This document shows positions 9,901 to 18,732 of a DNA stretch of 18,823 bases, piece by piece. Under the pieces are notes generated by a model. That model made no database searches and was not told the DNA's origin. It saw nothing but the letters and a program-made list of their open reading frames with translations. Positions within the stretch are counted from its first letter, which is position 1. The number at the start of each line of letters is the position of its first letter. The position numbers and the translations under genes were made by a program. The DNA is from Chlamydomonas sphaeroides (Eukaryota > Chlorophyta > Chlorophyceae > Chlamydomonadales > Chlamydomonadaceae): assembly GCA_001662425.1 (NCBI GenBank), contig BDDC01001590.1:1-18823 (forward strand). The letters are read 5' to 3'.

Positions 9901-11560
9901 CTCACCTCCTGCGCCCCCCAGGCCGCGGCGGGCGCTACCCGGACGACCGCTTCGGCGACGGCCCGGGAGGCCTCGGCGGCTACGGCCCCGACCCCTCCTC
10001 CGCCTACCTGGACTCGGGCTCATACCTGGACGGGGGCGGCAACGTGTCGCCGCCGCCGCCCCCGCCCCCGCGCGGCGCCCGCGGCCAGGGCGGCGGTGGC
10101 GGGTCGGGCCCCGGCGGCGGCGGCGGCGGCGGCGGCCCCATGCTGCCGATGCCGCCCATCATGGAGGGCCCTCATGCCATGCTGGGGGGCCCCGGGGGGC
10201 CGCCCATGCCGCCGCTGGTGGAGCGCAGGCCGGGCCTGGCCGGCGAGGGCGAGCTGGGCGGAGGGGCTGGAGGCGCTGCCCGGCCGGTGGACCCGGTGCT
10301 GGCGGCCCGCAAGCGGAGGGGCTACCTGCGGCAGCGGCTGCAGCTGGAGGCGCTGCTGGCGTCGCCGGCGGTGGTGGGGCCCGAGGCTGCGGCGGAGCTG
10401 GACAAGGTGGGCCGTGTGGGCGGGCGTGGAGGCGGGTCGGGAGGCGGGGTATAGGTTTGAGGTCGCCCTGGGGATCAGGTGAGCAAAACGGTAGGGGGCG
10501 GAGCTGCAACGGCAGGCACCAGCGGGGCTGGGCGGGCGGGGGTGGCTGCAGCAGCCGCGCCCCGCCCTCACGCACTCCCTCCTTCCTCCCCTCCTGCCCG
10601 CAGGCACTCCGGCGGCTTGCTGCCGAGGCGGCCTCGCTGCCGCCCGAGGGCCGGCCCTCGCTGGCGGCCGACCCGCGGCCCGCGGCGCTGGGCTCGGCGC
10701 GCGTGGCGGGCGGCATGGCGGCTGGCGCGGGGGCGGGCGCCTCGGGGCGGCTGCGCTCCTTTGCGCTCAGCGAGCTGCTGCTGGACGACGCGTGGGTGCC
10801 GGGCGGGGGGAGGCAGAGGGCGGCAAGGGGAAAGGGCCCCCTCTTGCGAGCGAGCAGAGGCGGTGCCATGGGGGTGGGAAGCCCGGGCAGCGCAGGTGAA
10901 ACCGTGGGTACCGTGGCTACGAGGCGCGCCCCCTTGGCGTGTTGCCCAGGCCACCTTTCAAGCCCACACCACGCTGCCAAGCCCACCACGCGCCCGCACC
11001 CACTCCGCCCCGCCTCCCTCAGCTACTGGACCAGCGCCGCCATGGCGGGGCAGCTGGCGGCGGCCGCGCGCGGCTCGGGGCTGGGCCTGGGCGGTGCGCG
11101 CCACCTGGAGGCGCAGCGGCGGCAGCTGGCGGCATGCAGGCAGCTGCTGGTGGGCGGCCGCAAGGGAGGGGGATGGCGACAGGAGGCCAAGAGATGCGGG
11201 CACATGGGCTCCGTTGCTGCGCGGCATGGCTCAGAGGCTGGGGTCATTAAGCCACCCGGGTGGCCACCAACTGGCTGTGCACCTGCAGTGCCCGGCTGGC
11301 AGCGACCGGGGTGGCTGCGGGGCCCTGACCCCTCAGCCCTGCCCTCGTGTGCGCTGCTCTGCGCGCAGGACTGTTGCCTCTCCCCGCGCTGGGGATGCCG
11401 GTGGCCTGCTTGCCTGCCACTGACGCACGGCCCTGCCTGCGCCCTCTGTTGTCCGTGCCGCCCCGCGCAGGAGGCCACTTCGTCGCAGCCGTGGGCCCGC
11501 GACAGCAGCTGCGGGCCCTTCATGCTGACGGCCGAGCAGCGGGCGCAGGGGCTGTTTTGA
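6978..11560 (+). CDS. Lys/Arg-Asp/Glu-repeat nuclear-type protein, family not recognised
   Basis: Proposed exons: 6978-7074, 7241-7317, 7347-7488, 7725-8001, 8163-8328, 8536-8640, 8816-8850, 8992-9050, 9250-9645, 9922-10406, 10604-10791, 11023-11149, 11471-11560. They join in phase and give 747 residues ending in TGA. Exon 2 is the least certain (the donor may be at 7309; an acceptor at 7330 is also possible). The N terminus (MGRSRGNKSR, then KKPSVFERLA) is basic. Residues of about 149-315 are KE/KD, then RD/RE repeats, probably a charged helix or disordered segment. About 320-560 is Gly/Pro/Met-rich. About 565-720 is predicted helical, with KRRGYLRQRLQLEALL and DDAYWTSAAMAGQ. The final residues are QRAQGLF. 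Such repeats are typical of nuclear RNA-processing proteins. The PSVFERL motif also occurs near the N terminus of ZC3H13, an m6A writer subunit, but no CCCH zinc finger is visible here, so that link is weak. Function unknown. Confidence 0.8.
7858..8001 (+). repeat. Near-pure purine GAGAAG-type coding repeat
   Basis: The 3' half of exon 4 of the charged-repeat gene is a degenerate GAG/AAG/GAC repeat coding for Lys-Glu and Lys-Asp runs. Bases 7940-7981 contain no pyrimidine at all (42 bases). The complementary strand is correspondingly pyrimidine-rich and gives long spurious open frames with Ser/Phe/Leu repeats. Confidence 0.9.
11150..11470 (+). other. Long last intron of the charged-repeat gene
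   Basis: This 321-base intron separates exons 12 and 13 (donor CTG|GTGGGC, acceptor GCGCAG|GAGG). I looked for a skipped exon that keeps phase 0 on both sides and found none convincing. A CAG at about 11370 could open a small exon, but its obvious donor (GTGGCC) breaks the frame. Confidence 0.6.
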
Positions 11561-11757
11561 GCGGCGGCAGCGCTGAGGGCTTGGAGCGCCAGGCTGCGCT
11601 CGTTGCGGTGGGTGTGTGTGTGTCGTTGCTATACTTTGGTTGAGGATGCGTGCTGGGACGTGAAATGGGTTGGGGTTGGCGGTAACGGTAGCGGTAGCTG
11701 GCTGTGGTGGTCTGGCGGTGGTGAACGGTTGTGGCGACGGTGGGTGTTGCAACATGT

Positions 11758-11762
11758 TGTAA
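11758..11762 (+). terminator. Candidate polyadenylation signal TGTAA
   Basis: TGTAA is the usual polyadenylation signal of Chlamydomonas and related green algae. This copy lies about 200 bases after the stop codon of the charged-repeat gene, a plausible 3' UTR length, and is the only one I see between 11561 and 11900. Cleavage would be expected 10-20 bases downstream. Confidence 0.6.
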
Positions 11763-12071
11763 GCCCCAACTCTGGCTTCGCTGTCTGTACTTGTGGTAAC
11801 TGGGCAGGCCCGGTGGCCGGTGGGGCAGGCAGGGCAAGACACGGAAAGACCTGCTAAGACGCACGAGGGAGATGGCACGGCTGCTGCAAACTGCACGGCA
11901 CACCCGCGAGAGCACTTCGTCGTAACTCGATGTCAACTGTACCACGCTACGCTGAAGACGCTGCTACTGTGTGCAGCACCTTTCCTACTGCAGCCCAGCT
12001 GCCGTGTTCGACCTGCGCATGTGCATCTTTGTTCTTTGCAGCAAATCGCCAACTACTTAACCGCTACACCA

Positions 12072-12134
12072 ATGGACTAAGCATGAGCCCTGAATCTTGA
12101 ATCGATGACGCTGTATCTCAACAGCAGCTCAGCC
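12072..12134 (+). promoter_or_regulatory. Leader of the NHL-BTB gene with two tiny uORFs and an in-frame upstream ATG
   Basis: Upstream of the chosen start at 12135 are ATG-GAC-TAA at 12072, ATG-AGC-CCT-GAA-TCT-TGA at 12084, and an ATG at 12105 in frame with the main start that would add ten residues (MTLYLNSSSA). I prefer 12135 because its context, GCCATGGCG, is much stronger. Whether the transcript includes the uORFs is unknown. Confidence 0.5.
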
Positions 12135-15100
12135 ATGGCGACCGACACCCCGGTTGACGTCGCTGTCACGTTTGAGCTAACGAGAGACGAGGCATATGGC
12201 GTTGTCACAAGGCCATTGGGCGACGGCTGGCAGGTCCGACAACGCCTGTTCAGTTTGCCAGTTCCTGCCTGGCCCTAGCTCTACACCCCAGCGCGCCCGG
12301 TCAACCCTAGCGCGCCCGCTCAACTTCCACACGCACGTGCCTCAGGTGCTGTGCTTCACCTCTGATGGCTTCAACCCGCTTATCGGCTTGGATTCGCTAA
12401 GCCCCACCAGCGAGGCAGACGCCTCGGCGCTGCGGCTGGGCCCCTCGCTGCGGCTCACGCACCCGGACGGCACCGCCTTCGAGCTGCCCGACCCGCAGCG
12501 GCCCTGGTGGCGCGACGATCTGCATGTTCGGTGAGCTGCCTTGCATTGTGGTACTCAGTCTGGGGATGCAGCCAGGCGCAGAGCCACGCAGCCATGGCCT
12601 GCGGGCCCGCAATCCCGAGGCAGCATTGATCTGCGGCAACGCTGCAGACCCGGGAGTGTAGGATGTGCCTGCCGCTCAGGGCGCATGGCCCTGATGCCCC
12701 TGACTGTTGGCCTTGCCCTTGTGCTCCACAACCCGTGCCTTGCCGCTTTCAACGTGCTCCACGCCTCCATTCCTTGAACGCAACCCACCCCCAGCTCACG
12801 CCCCCGCCGCCCACCCTGCCTACTCCGCCCACCCAACCCCGCTCAGCTGCGCCGTGTGCGACCCCTACACCGGCGACGTCTTCTTCGGCACCCGCAGCGC
12901 CATCTGGCGGCTGGACGCCAACGACTCGGTGACGCTGGTCGCGGTGCGGCAGAGTGGGGCACGAGCACGGGGCAGGGCAGGGCAGGGCCTTTTAAAGGCC
13001 AGGGCAGCGGGACGCCGCGCAGCACACCCCCAGCACCTGACGCCCATTGTTCACCCGTCCCACCGTGCTGGCCTCGCAGGGCCACCGCACCGAGCCCGGC
13101 GACGCGGACGGGCCCGGCTCCTCCGCCCGACTGGACGAGCCCTGGGCGCTGGCCTCGGACGGCCTGGGCTCCCTTTACCTCACCACCAGCGCAGGAGACC
13201 GCCTCGCCCGCATCACCTTGCCGCCGCCGCCTGAGGCCGCCGCCGCCGCCGCGGCCTCCGTCGCCGCCGGCCCGGCGGCGCAGGATCCGGATGGCACCGG
13301 CAGCGTCGCCGCCATTGTCGGCGGCCGCTGGCCGGCGGCCGACGCCGCCCGCGGTGCCGGCGCCGCAGCGCCAGCAGCCAGCGGCGCCGACGCCGGCCTG
13401 GCGGTTGCGGTGGTGACTCTGCCACTGCGGGGCCTGGGCAAGATCGTGGGCGTCGCCTGGGACCACGGCCGACGCTGCCTGATCGTCGCCACGCTGCGGG
13501 CCGTCTACTGCCTGCCCGCCACCTCGGCTTCGTGCCTCGGCACTGCCGTGGCGCTGCCCCTCTGGCCACGGCCAAATGACGCCGCCGCGCTGCCGCCGCC
13601 CTCTCCCGCGGCGGCGGCGCCGCCTGGGCTGCCGCCCGGTGGCGCCGGCAGCCCGCGGCCGGGCGCCAACGGCGCAGCTGCACGGCCGGGGCCGGAGGCG
13701 GGCGCGATGATGGCGTTCGAGTGCGTGGAGAGCGTGCTGGTGGACGGGCGGGGCGACGTGTACGTGGCGGAGAGCGCCGAGGACGTGGGCGCGGGCGAGG
13801 GCTGCGTGAGGCTGCGCCGCATACCAGGGCACCACCTGGATGCGGCGGCGGCGGCGGCCCGGGCAGCGGCGGCCGCCTCCGCCGTCACGGCGGCGCGGGC
13901 CGTCACCGGCGGGTGTAGCCAGGGTGCCAGTGGAGATGGAGACGGCAGCGACGCCGCTGGCCCGACGCCTGGCGGCGGCGAGGAGGAGGACGGGGCCGGG
14001 GGTCGGGGAAACGTTGGCGAGGGTGGAAGCGAGGCGCCGCCGGAAGCAAACGGTGCAACGCCTGGGACAGTAGGCAGTGGCGGCGGTGAAGGGGTACTTG
14101 TGGCCCCAGTCGCGCCGGCTCCCGCCGCAGCCGCTCCCTCCTCCTGCGGCGGCGGCGCTGGCAGCGGCGTGCCCGTGGTGTGCTGGGACCTGGGGCTGCT
14201 GTGCACCACGCGGCTGAGCGCGCTGCCGCACGGCTGGCTGCTGGCGCACGACTTCGAGGGTGCGCGGGCTGGGGTCGTGGAGGCAGCTCCGGGGCCTGCG
14301 GCCTGACGGCGGCCAGCGCGGTGCCGGCGGGGGAACCCAGGCTGGCAGCACCCACTCTGGCAGCTGCAGGCGGCGCTCGGCAGGGCAGCACCTCCGCATC
14401 CGCAGCCTGGCCGGTCGGCCGCTGCACTCCCTTCCTGCTGCGGTTCAGAAAGAGTCTCCATCCGACCTCGCCCCGCCTCCCGTGCCCTCCGCGCTCTCTC
14501 TTCCCCCTCCCTCCCTCCCTCGCTCGCCCGCTCTGCGCTCACGTTTTGCTAAGGTTCAGGAGAGTCTCCATCCGACTCCGCCCTCCCCTCCCGTGCCCTC
14601 CGCGCTCTCCCTCCCTCCCGTCCCTCCCCGCCAGGCAACGTGCTCCGCTTCCTGCACCTGGCCACGCAGCCCTCCTGGCCCCACGGCGCCCAGCTGCTGC
14701 TGCCGCGCCCCTTCCTGCCGCCGGAACCCGCCGACGCGCCCGCCTGCTCCTCGGCCTCCGGCCGGCCCTCGTCCGGCCGCGGCCGCGGCCCCGGCGGCTC
14801 CGGCGCGGGCCTCTTCGGCTCGGGCAGCGGCCTGTCTGCGGACCTGGGCGCGCTGCTGGACGCGCAGCCGGACGGCAGCGCGGACGTGGAGGTGGAGGTG
14901 GGCGGCCGCGCCTTCCCCTGCCACCGCGTCATCCTGGCCGCGCGCTGCGAGTACTTTCGGCGCCTCTTTGGCGGCGGCTTTGGCGACAGCGGCTCGCAGA
15001 AGGTGGGGCTCACCGCGGGGTGCGGGTGCGAATGTGTAGGGAGGGGAGGGCGTCAGCCAGGCTGGCGCTGCGGACCAGCTGCCGCGCCGGGGGCACCGGT

Positions 15101-16028
15101 GGCGCGTGGCGGTGGCGCACGGCCTGGCGGCGCCCAGTCGGGGCCTCACGCCTGACCCCGCCCGCCACCTCAGGTCACGCTGCCGGACGCCGACCCGGGG
15201 GCATTTGCTGCGCTGCTGCGCTTCATGTGTGAGTGCCGTACTGCCGTACTGACGTCTTGCCGTGGCTGCGGCATGCTGAGGCAGGGCCCATGGTCGTGGT
15301 GCCGTGGGCGCTGGACTGGGCCGCAGCTGGCGCCTTACCGAGCAGTCCTGCAGGTCCCTAGGTGTCTCGGTGTCCGCACGGCGTCCCCTCTCGCTGCGCC
15401 ATCCCACCTCCGCTGCCCGCCCTTCCCTGCACCCCGGCCCTCAGACACCGACTGCGCCGATTTCCCGGCGCCCCTGCTGCGGCCCATCGCCGAGCTGGCG
15501 GACCGGCTGCTGCTGCCCGCTGCCTGCCGCGCGGCGCAGCGGCTGCTGCTGGCCGGGGCCACACCCGGCAGCCTGGTGGACGACCTGCTGGTGCGGGGGC
15601 CGCGGGGGTGTTCACACATGCATACACATGCAATCATGGGGCACTGCCGTACACACACAGCGCTATGAAGCACTGGCGATGTGTAGTGGGATCGCGCAGC
15701 GGCGATGCGGGGTGCCGGCACGATTGGCAGAGGGTGCTGGAGGCACAACCGCAGTTCGGGACACGACACCGAACCGCGGGGAAACGCCGCCCGTCCTGCC
15801 CGCCTCACGCCTGGGCCCTTGCCCCGCCCGCCCTTTGACCGCCACCCGCCGCAGTGGGCCGAGGCCCGGGGCATGGAGCAGCTTGCGGCGGCGCTGCGGG
15901 ATGTGTTCTCGCGCACCGCCGGGCTAGTGCTATTGGCTGCGCCGGCCAGCGTGGGGCGGCTGGTGGCCGAGGGCAGCCCGGGGCTGGTGGCTGAACTGCT
16001 GGCGACAGCGATACAGCGGGCTGTGTAG
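12135..16028 (+). CDS. NHL-like beta-propeller protein with C-terminal BTB/POZ domain
   Basis: Exons: 12135-12233, 12346-12530, 12847-12943, 13080-14259, 14635-15002, 15174-15228, 15445-15590, 15855-16028. All join in phase to give 767 residues ending in TAG. The first donor (GTCCGA) is weak. Residues of about 30-545 contain NHL/SMP-30-like blade signatures: CDPYTGDVFFGT, then LVAGHRTEPGDADG, ARLDEPWALASDG and LYLTTSAGDRLARI; later LVDGRGDVYVAESAED and LPHGWLLAHDFEGNVLRF. Ala/Gly/Pro-rich insertions lie between the blades. Residues of about 590-710 are a BTB fold: DVEVEVGGRAFPCHRVILAA, EYFRRLF, then ALLRFMYTDCADF and LADRLLLPAACRAAQRLL; a helical tail follows. BTB proteins commonly link substrates to CUL3 ubiquitin ligases, with the propeller as the likely substrate-binding part; that role is inferred here. 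No signal peptide or membrane segment is visible. Confidence 0.88.
12531..12846 (+). other. Intron 2 of the NHL-BTB gene
   Basis: This 316-base intron runs between a GTGAGC donor and a GCTCAG acceptor, with a C-rich tract before the acceptor. Exons 2 and 3 join in phase (CG|C). I see no additional exon, repeat or RNA gene inside it. Confidence 0.75.
14442..14634 (+). repeat. Imperfect 111-base-offset duplication in intron 4 of the NHL-BTB gene
   Basis: A block that begins GGTTCAG and continues with GAGTCTCCATCCGAC, a C-rich stretch, GTGCCCTCCGCGCTCTC and a pyrimidine tract occurs at about 14442-14525 and again at about 14553-14634. The second copy ends at the functional CCAG acceptor. The first copy carries the pyrimidine tract but no AG, so the splice-site region seems to have been duplicated and only one copy can be used. 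Confidence 0.85.
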
Positions 16029-16349
16029 GGGGAGCCCGGCGAGAGGGGAAACGGTGGTGACGGTGTTTGGCGGCGGGAGGCGGCGGGCTAGGTGCGACGT
16101 GGGTTTGAACCGATGCCGTTTGTTGAAACGATGTGATGACAATTTGTGCCTGCGACGATCGCGTCTGTGCACTCGCGAGCTTATACCCGTACGTCGCTGT
16201 GCAGTGTAGGCAGCTGCGAGTGGCCGGCATCGCGACGCCTGACCGACGCCCGACCGCCGGTATCCGCGCGACCATGTTGCCTCTCAAAACGTTCGAAACA
16301 ACCTGAAGTAGCACTCTAAGAAGCACCTCGCTCGTCCTTCACGAACGCG
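16029..16349 (+). other. Intergenic region between the NHL-BTB and F-box/LRR genes
   Basis: This is 321 bases of less G+C-rich sequence that must hold the 3' end of one gene and the promoter and leader of the next. I found no TGTAA polyadenylation signal, no clear TATA box and no open frame of interest. The downstream ATG context is CGCGATGGG. Confidence 0.6.
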
Positions 16350-18732
16350 ATGGGCGATGTGCGTTCAACCGAGGGCCCGCGTCCGTCGCGGGACCATTGC
16401 TGGGCCAGCCTGCCCGTGGAGCTGCTAGGACTCGTCATCTTCAAGCTGCGACCCGTGCCGCAGCCCCTGAGCGTGAGAGGGGAGTCAAGCGACCGGGCCC
16501 AGGCACCCCCTTCCCCACCCCGACCAGCCCCGAACCCCACGCCCCGCTGACGCACAGACGCTGTCCTCCTTCCCATCCGCACCCCACCCTGCAGTTCCAG
16601 GAGCCCACTCTCAACCCCCGCCCCGGCACCCTCTACCGGCCCGCCTTCCACTTCGCCAGCGCCTACGACTACAGCCTGGGCCAGGACCGGCCCCCGCCCC
16701 TCCCAGCCGGCCGAAGCCGCTCCTTTGCACCCCCAGCCGGATCCCTCACCTGCCCCTCGGGCACAGCCTCAGCCTCCGCTACCGCCTCCGCCTCCAGCTG
16801 CCCGCCCTCCGAGTGCGAGCCCGGCCCTCCGCCCGACCCGCTGCTGCCGCCCTCCCAGCCCATCGGCCCCGTCAGCGACGACCTGCTGGCGATGCGGCTG
16901 GTGTGCCGGGCCTGGCGCGCGGGCGTGGGCGAGGGCGTGTTCTCGCTGTCGCTGCGCGGCCCCGCGCCCTTCCCCCTGCAGCCCGCCCGCTTCCCCCGCC
17001 TGGCGCAGCTGTCGCTCGGCACCTGCCCACACCTGCTGCCGCCGCCCGGCCACCTGGACCACCCCGCTGGCGGCGGCCAGCATCCCGGCCCCGGGTGCAG
17101 CAGCAGCAGCCCCGGCGGCCCCTCCTCCGCCCCCTCCGCCCCCTGGCTGGGCCCGGGGCTGCCCTGCCCGCGGCAGCTGCAGATCTCCTCCACACCGCAG
17201 CACCTGGCGCTGCTGGCGGCCTGCGCCGGCGCGGGGGCCGGGGGCGGCGGGGCCGAGGCCAGCGCAAAGGGCCCCTCCTCCGGCCCCTCCGCCGGCCCCG
17301 CCTCCTCTGGGGGGCTGCTGGAGCTCAGCATTGCGGACGACCCGGAGGCAACCGCCAGCGCAGCAGCGCATGCAGAGCACGTGGCGGCGCAGGAGGCGGC
17401 GGGCGCAGGGCCATCGGCGCCGGCGGAGGCCGCGCCGTTGGGCCCCTGGCCTAGCTGCCCCTGGGTGACCGCCGCGGCCGCGCTGCCCGCGCCGTCCAAG
17501 GCGCTGGCGGAGGCGCTGGCCGCGGCGGGCCCGGGGCTGGCGCGGCTGCGGCTGAGCCGCGTGGACGGCAACAGCGCCGCGGTGGTGGCGGCGCTGGGCG
17601 GGCTGAGCGGCCTCACCACGCTGTGCCTGGACCGCTGCGCGCTGCCGGGCCCGGGGCTTGGGCTGGCGGCGGCGTGCGGGCGGGCGTGGGGGCGGCTGCA
17701 GGTAGGGGGCGCAGCGGGAGGGGAGGGGAGGGGAGGAAGGGTTTGGGACTGGGCGCAGGGTAGCCCAAACTTGGGAGCACAGCAGGCGGGGTGTGGCGGG
17801 GTGACGGGCCAGAGCGGCCGCCGTCGCCCAGCCCCGCCCCCACAGGCGCTGCCCTCGCCGCTCCCCCAGTCCCCCTTGCCGCTCCCCCCTTGCCACTTCA
17901 CCGGGACCTTCGTCACTGCTTTCGCAATCTCTACCCACTTATACCCTCTCTCCTCCCTCCCCCTCCATCCGCACCCTCCCTTTCTTCCCCTCCCCGCAGG
18001 AGCTATCCCTCCGCGGCACCTGCCTGGGCCGCCTGCCCCCCGTGCCCCTGGACGCCGCCCGCCTGCCCAGCCTGCGGGTGCTGGACCTGTCCTCCAACTA
18101 CCTGGCCGCGCTGCCGCCCGGGGTCACCGGACTCACCTCGCTGGAGGTGGGGGCGCGGTGGGGATTGTGTGAAGCAAGGGCGGAGCGCACTCACCTGTGG
18201 GCGCGGGGTTGGGGCGGGCAGGGCACGTGGCGACGTGGGGGCATACGCACTGCCGGCCGGGGGTCGCGGCTCGGCCCCGCACGCCGCTCATTTGCTCTGG
18301 CCCTTCCCCGGAATACCTCTGCCCCCTTTCCCCTGGCTCCCACCTGCCCCTTCCGCCTCCCCTTCCCCTCCTCGCCCCCAGCGCCTGCTGCTGTCGTCCA
18401 ACCTGCTCATGACGCTGCCCGAGGGGCTGGCGGCGCTCATCCGGCTGGAGGAGCTGGTGGGGAGGGGGGAGGGGCGAAGGAGCAGGGAGGGGGGAAAGGA
18501 AGGGGAGGCGGGGACAGGGAAGGGGAGGCGGGCACGGGGAAGGGGAGGCGGGCAAGGGGAAGGGAAGGGCAGGCACTCGGCGCTGCCTGCCCCTGCCGCT
18601 GGACGCCCTCTTGCCACACCAGACTGGACCCCAGTCGCCCATCCCTCCCCTTCCCTCCCCTCCCCCTTGCCCCCAGGACTGCTGGGACAACACGCTGGTG
18701 GCGGTGCCCGATGAGCTGGCGGACATGACCCG
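16350..18732 (+). CDS. F-box and leucine-rich-repeat protein, partial (3' end beyond the window)
   Basis: Exons: 16350-16472, 16595-17701, 18000-18146, 18382-18456, 18677-18732; the last ends at a CG|GTGGGG donor and the gene continues past the right edge. 502 residues are visible. Residues 18-32 (WASLPVELLGLVIFK) are the first half of an F-box, and residues 136-151 (DDLLAMRLVCRAWRAG) the second half. Exon 2 can also start at 16859, also phase 0; that removes 88 residues and yields a near-normal F-box. After low-complexity sequence, leucine-rich repeats run from about residue 360: ARLRLSRVDG, TTLCLDRCALPG, LPSLRVLDLSSNYLAALPPG, RLLLSSNLLMTLPEGLAAL and DNTLVAVPDELADM. Exons 3 to 5 each carry roughly one to two repeats. 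F-box proteins bind SKP1 and deliver substrates to SCF (CUL1) ubiquitin ligases; the LRR would recognise the substrate. The substrate is unknown. Confidence 0.82.
16595..16858 (+). other. Optional 88-codon segment between the two halves of the F-box
   Basis: This segment is open in the exon 2 frame and is flanked by two possible acceptors that give the same phase: CTGCAG at 16594 and CTCCCAG at 16858. It codes for a Pro/Ser/Ala-rich stretch with an aromatic patch (YRPAFHFASAYDYSLGQ). Third codon positions are mostly C or G, as expected for coding sequence here. It holds only one GT dinucleotide (16813), so it cannot easily be removed as an intron of its own; it can be removed by choosing the later acceptor. 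Confidence 0.6.
18500..18559. repeat. 20-base G-rich minisatellite, three copies, in intron 4 of the F-box gene
   Basis: Three tandem units start with AAGGGGAGGCGGG at 18500, 18520 and 18540 and differ in the last few bases. They lie inside a 220-base intron and put many GGGG runs on the coding strand. Confidence 0.9.

Larger units (their letters stand above)
11561..12134 (+). other. Intergenic region: 3' UTR of the charged-repeat gene, then 5' leader of the NHL-BTB gene
   Basis: This is 574 bases between the TGA at 11558-11560 and the ATG at 12135. G+C drops relative to the genes, and TG-rich sequence follows the stop. Two tandem genes meet here, so it should hold a polyadenylation site followed by a promoter. 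Apart from the TGTAA at 11758 and short upstream ATGs near 12072-12107, I see no clear element. Confidence 0.6.

Noticed and set aside
12986..13000. GGCCTTTTAAAGGCC, a near-perfect palindrome in intron 3 of the NHL-BTB gene
   Set aside because: It is a single short element with no partner sites or context; in an intron it is most likely coincidental.
12843..14399. A 518-codon open frame on the minus strand opposite the NHL-BTB gene
   Set aside because: Very high G+C makes stop codons rare on both strands. The translation is Arg/Ala/Pro noise, while the plus strand shows propeller motifs and phase-matched splice sites.
16473..16594. Reading exon 1 of the F-box gene straight through the intron
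   Set aside because: The frame continues only to the TGA at 16548-16550, and the GTGAGA donor with a CTGCAG acceptor joins exons 1 and 2 in phase.
16669..17916. A 415-codon minus-strand open frame opposite the F-box/LRR gene
   Set aside because: It is low-complexity Ala/Ser/Pro/Gly that mirrors the plus-strand exon, which carries the F-box and LRR motifs.
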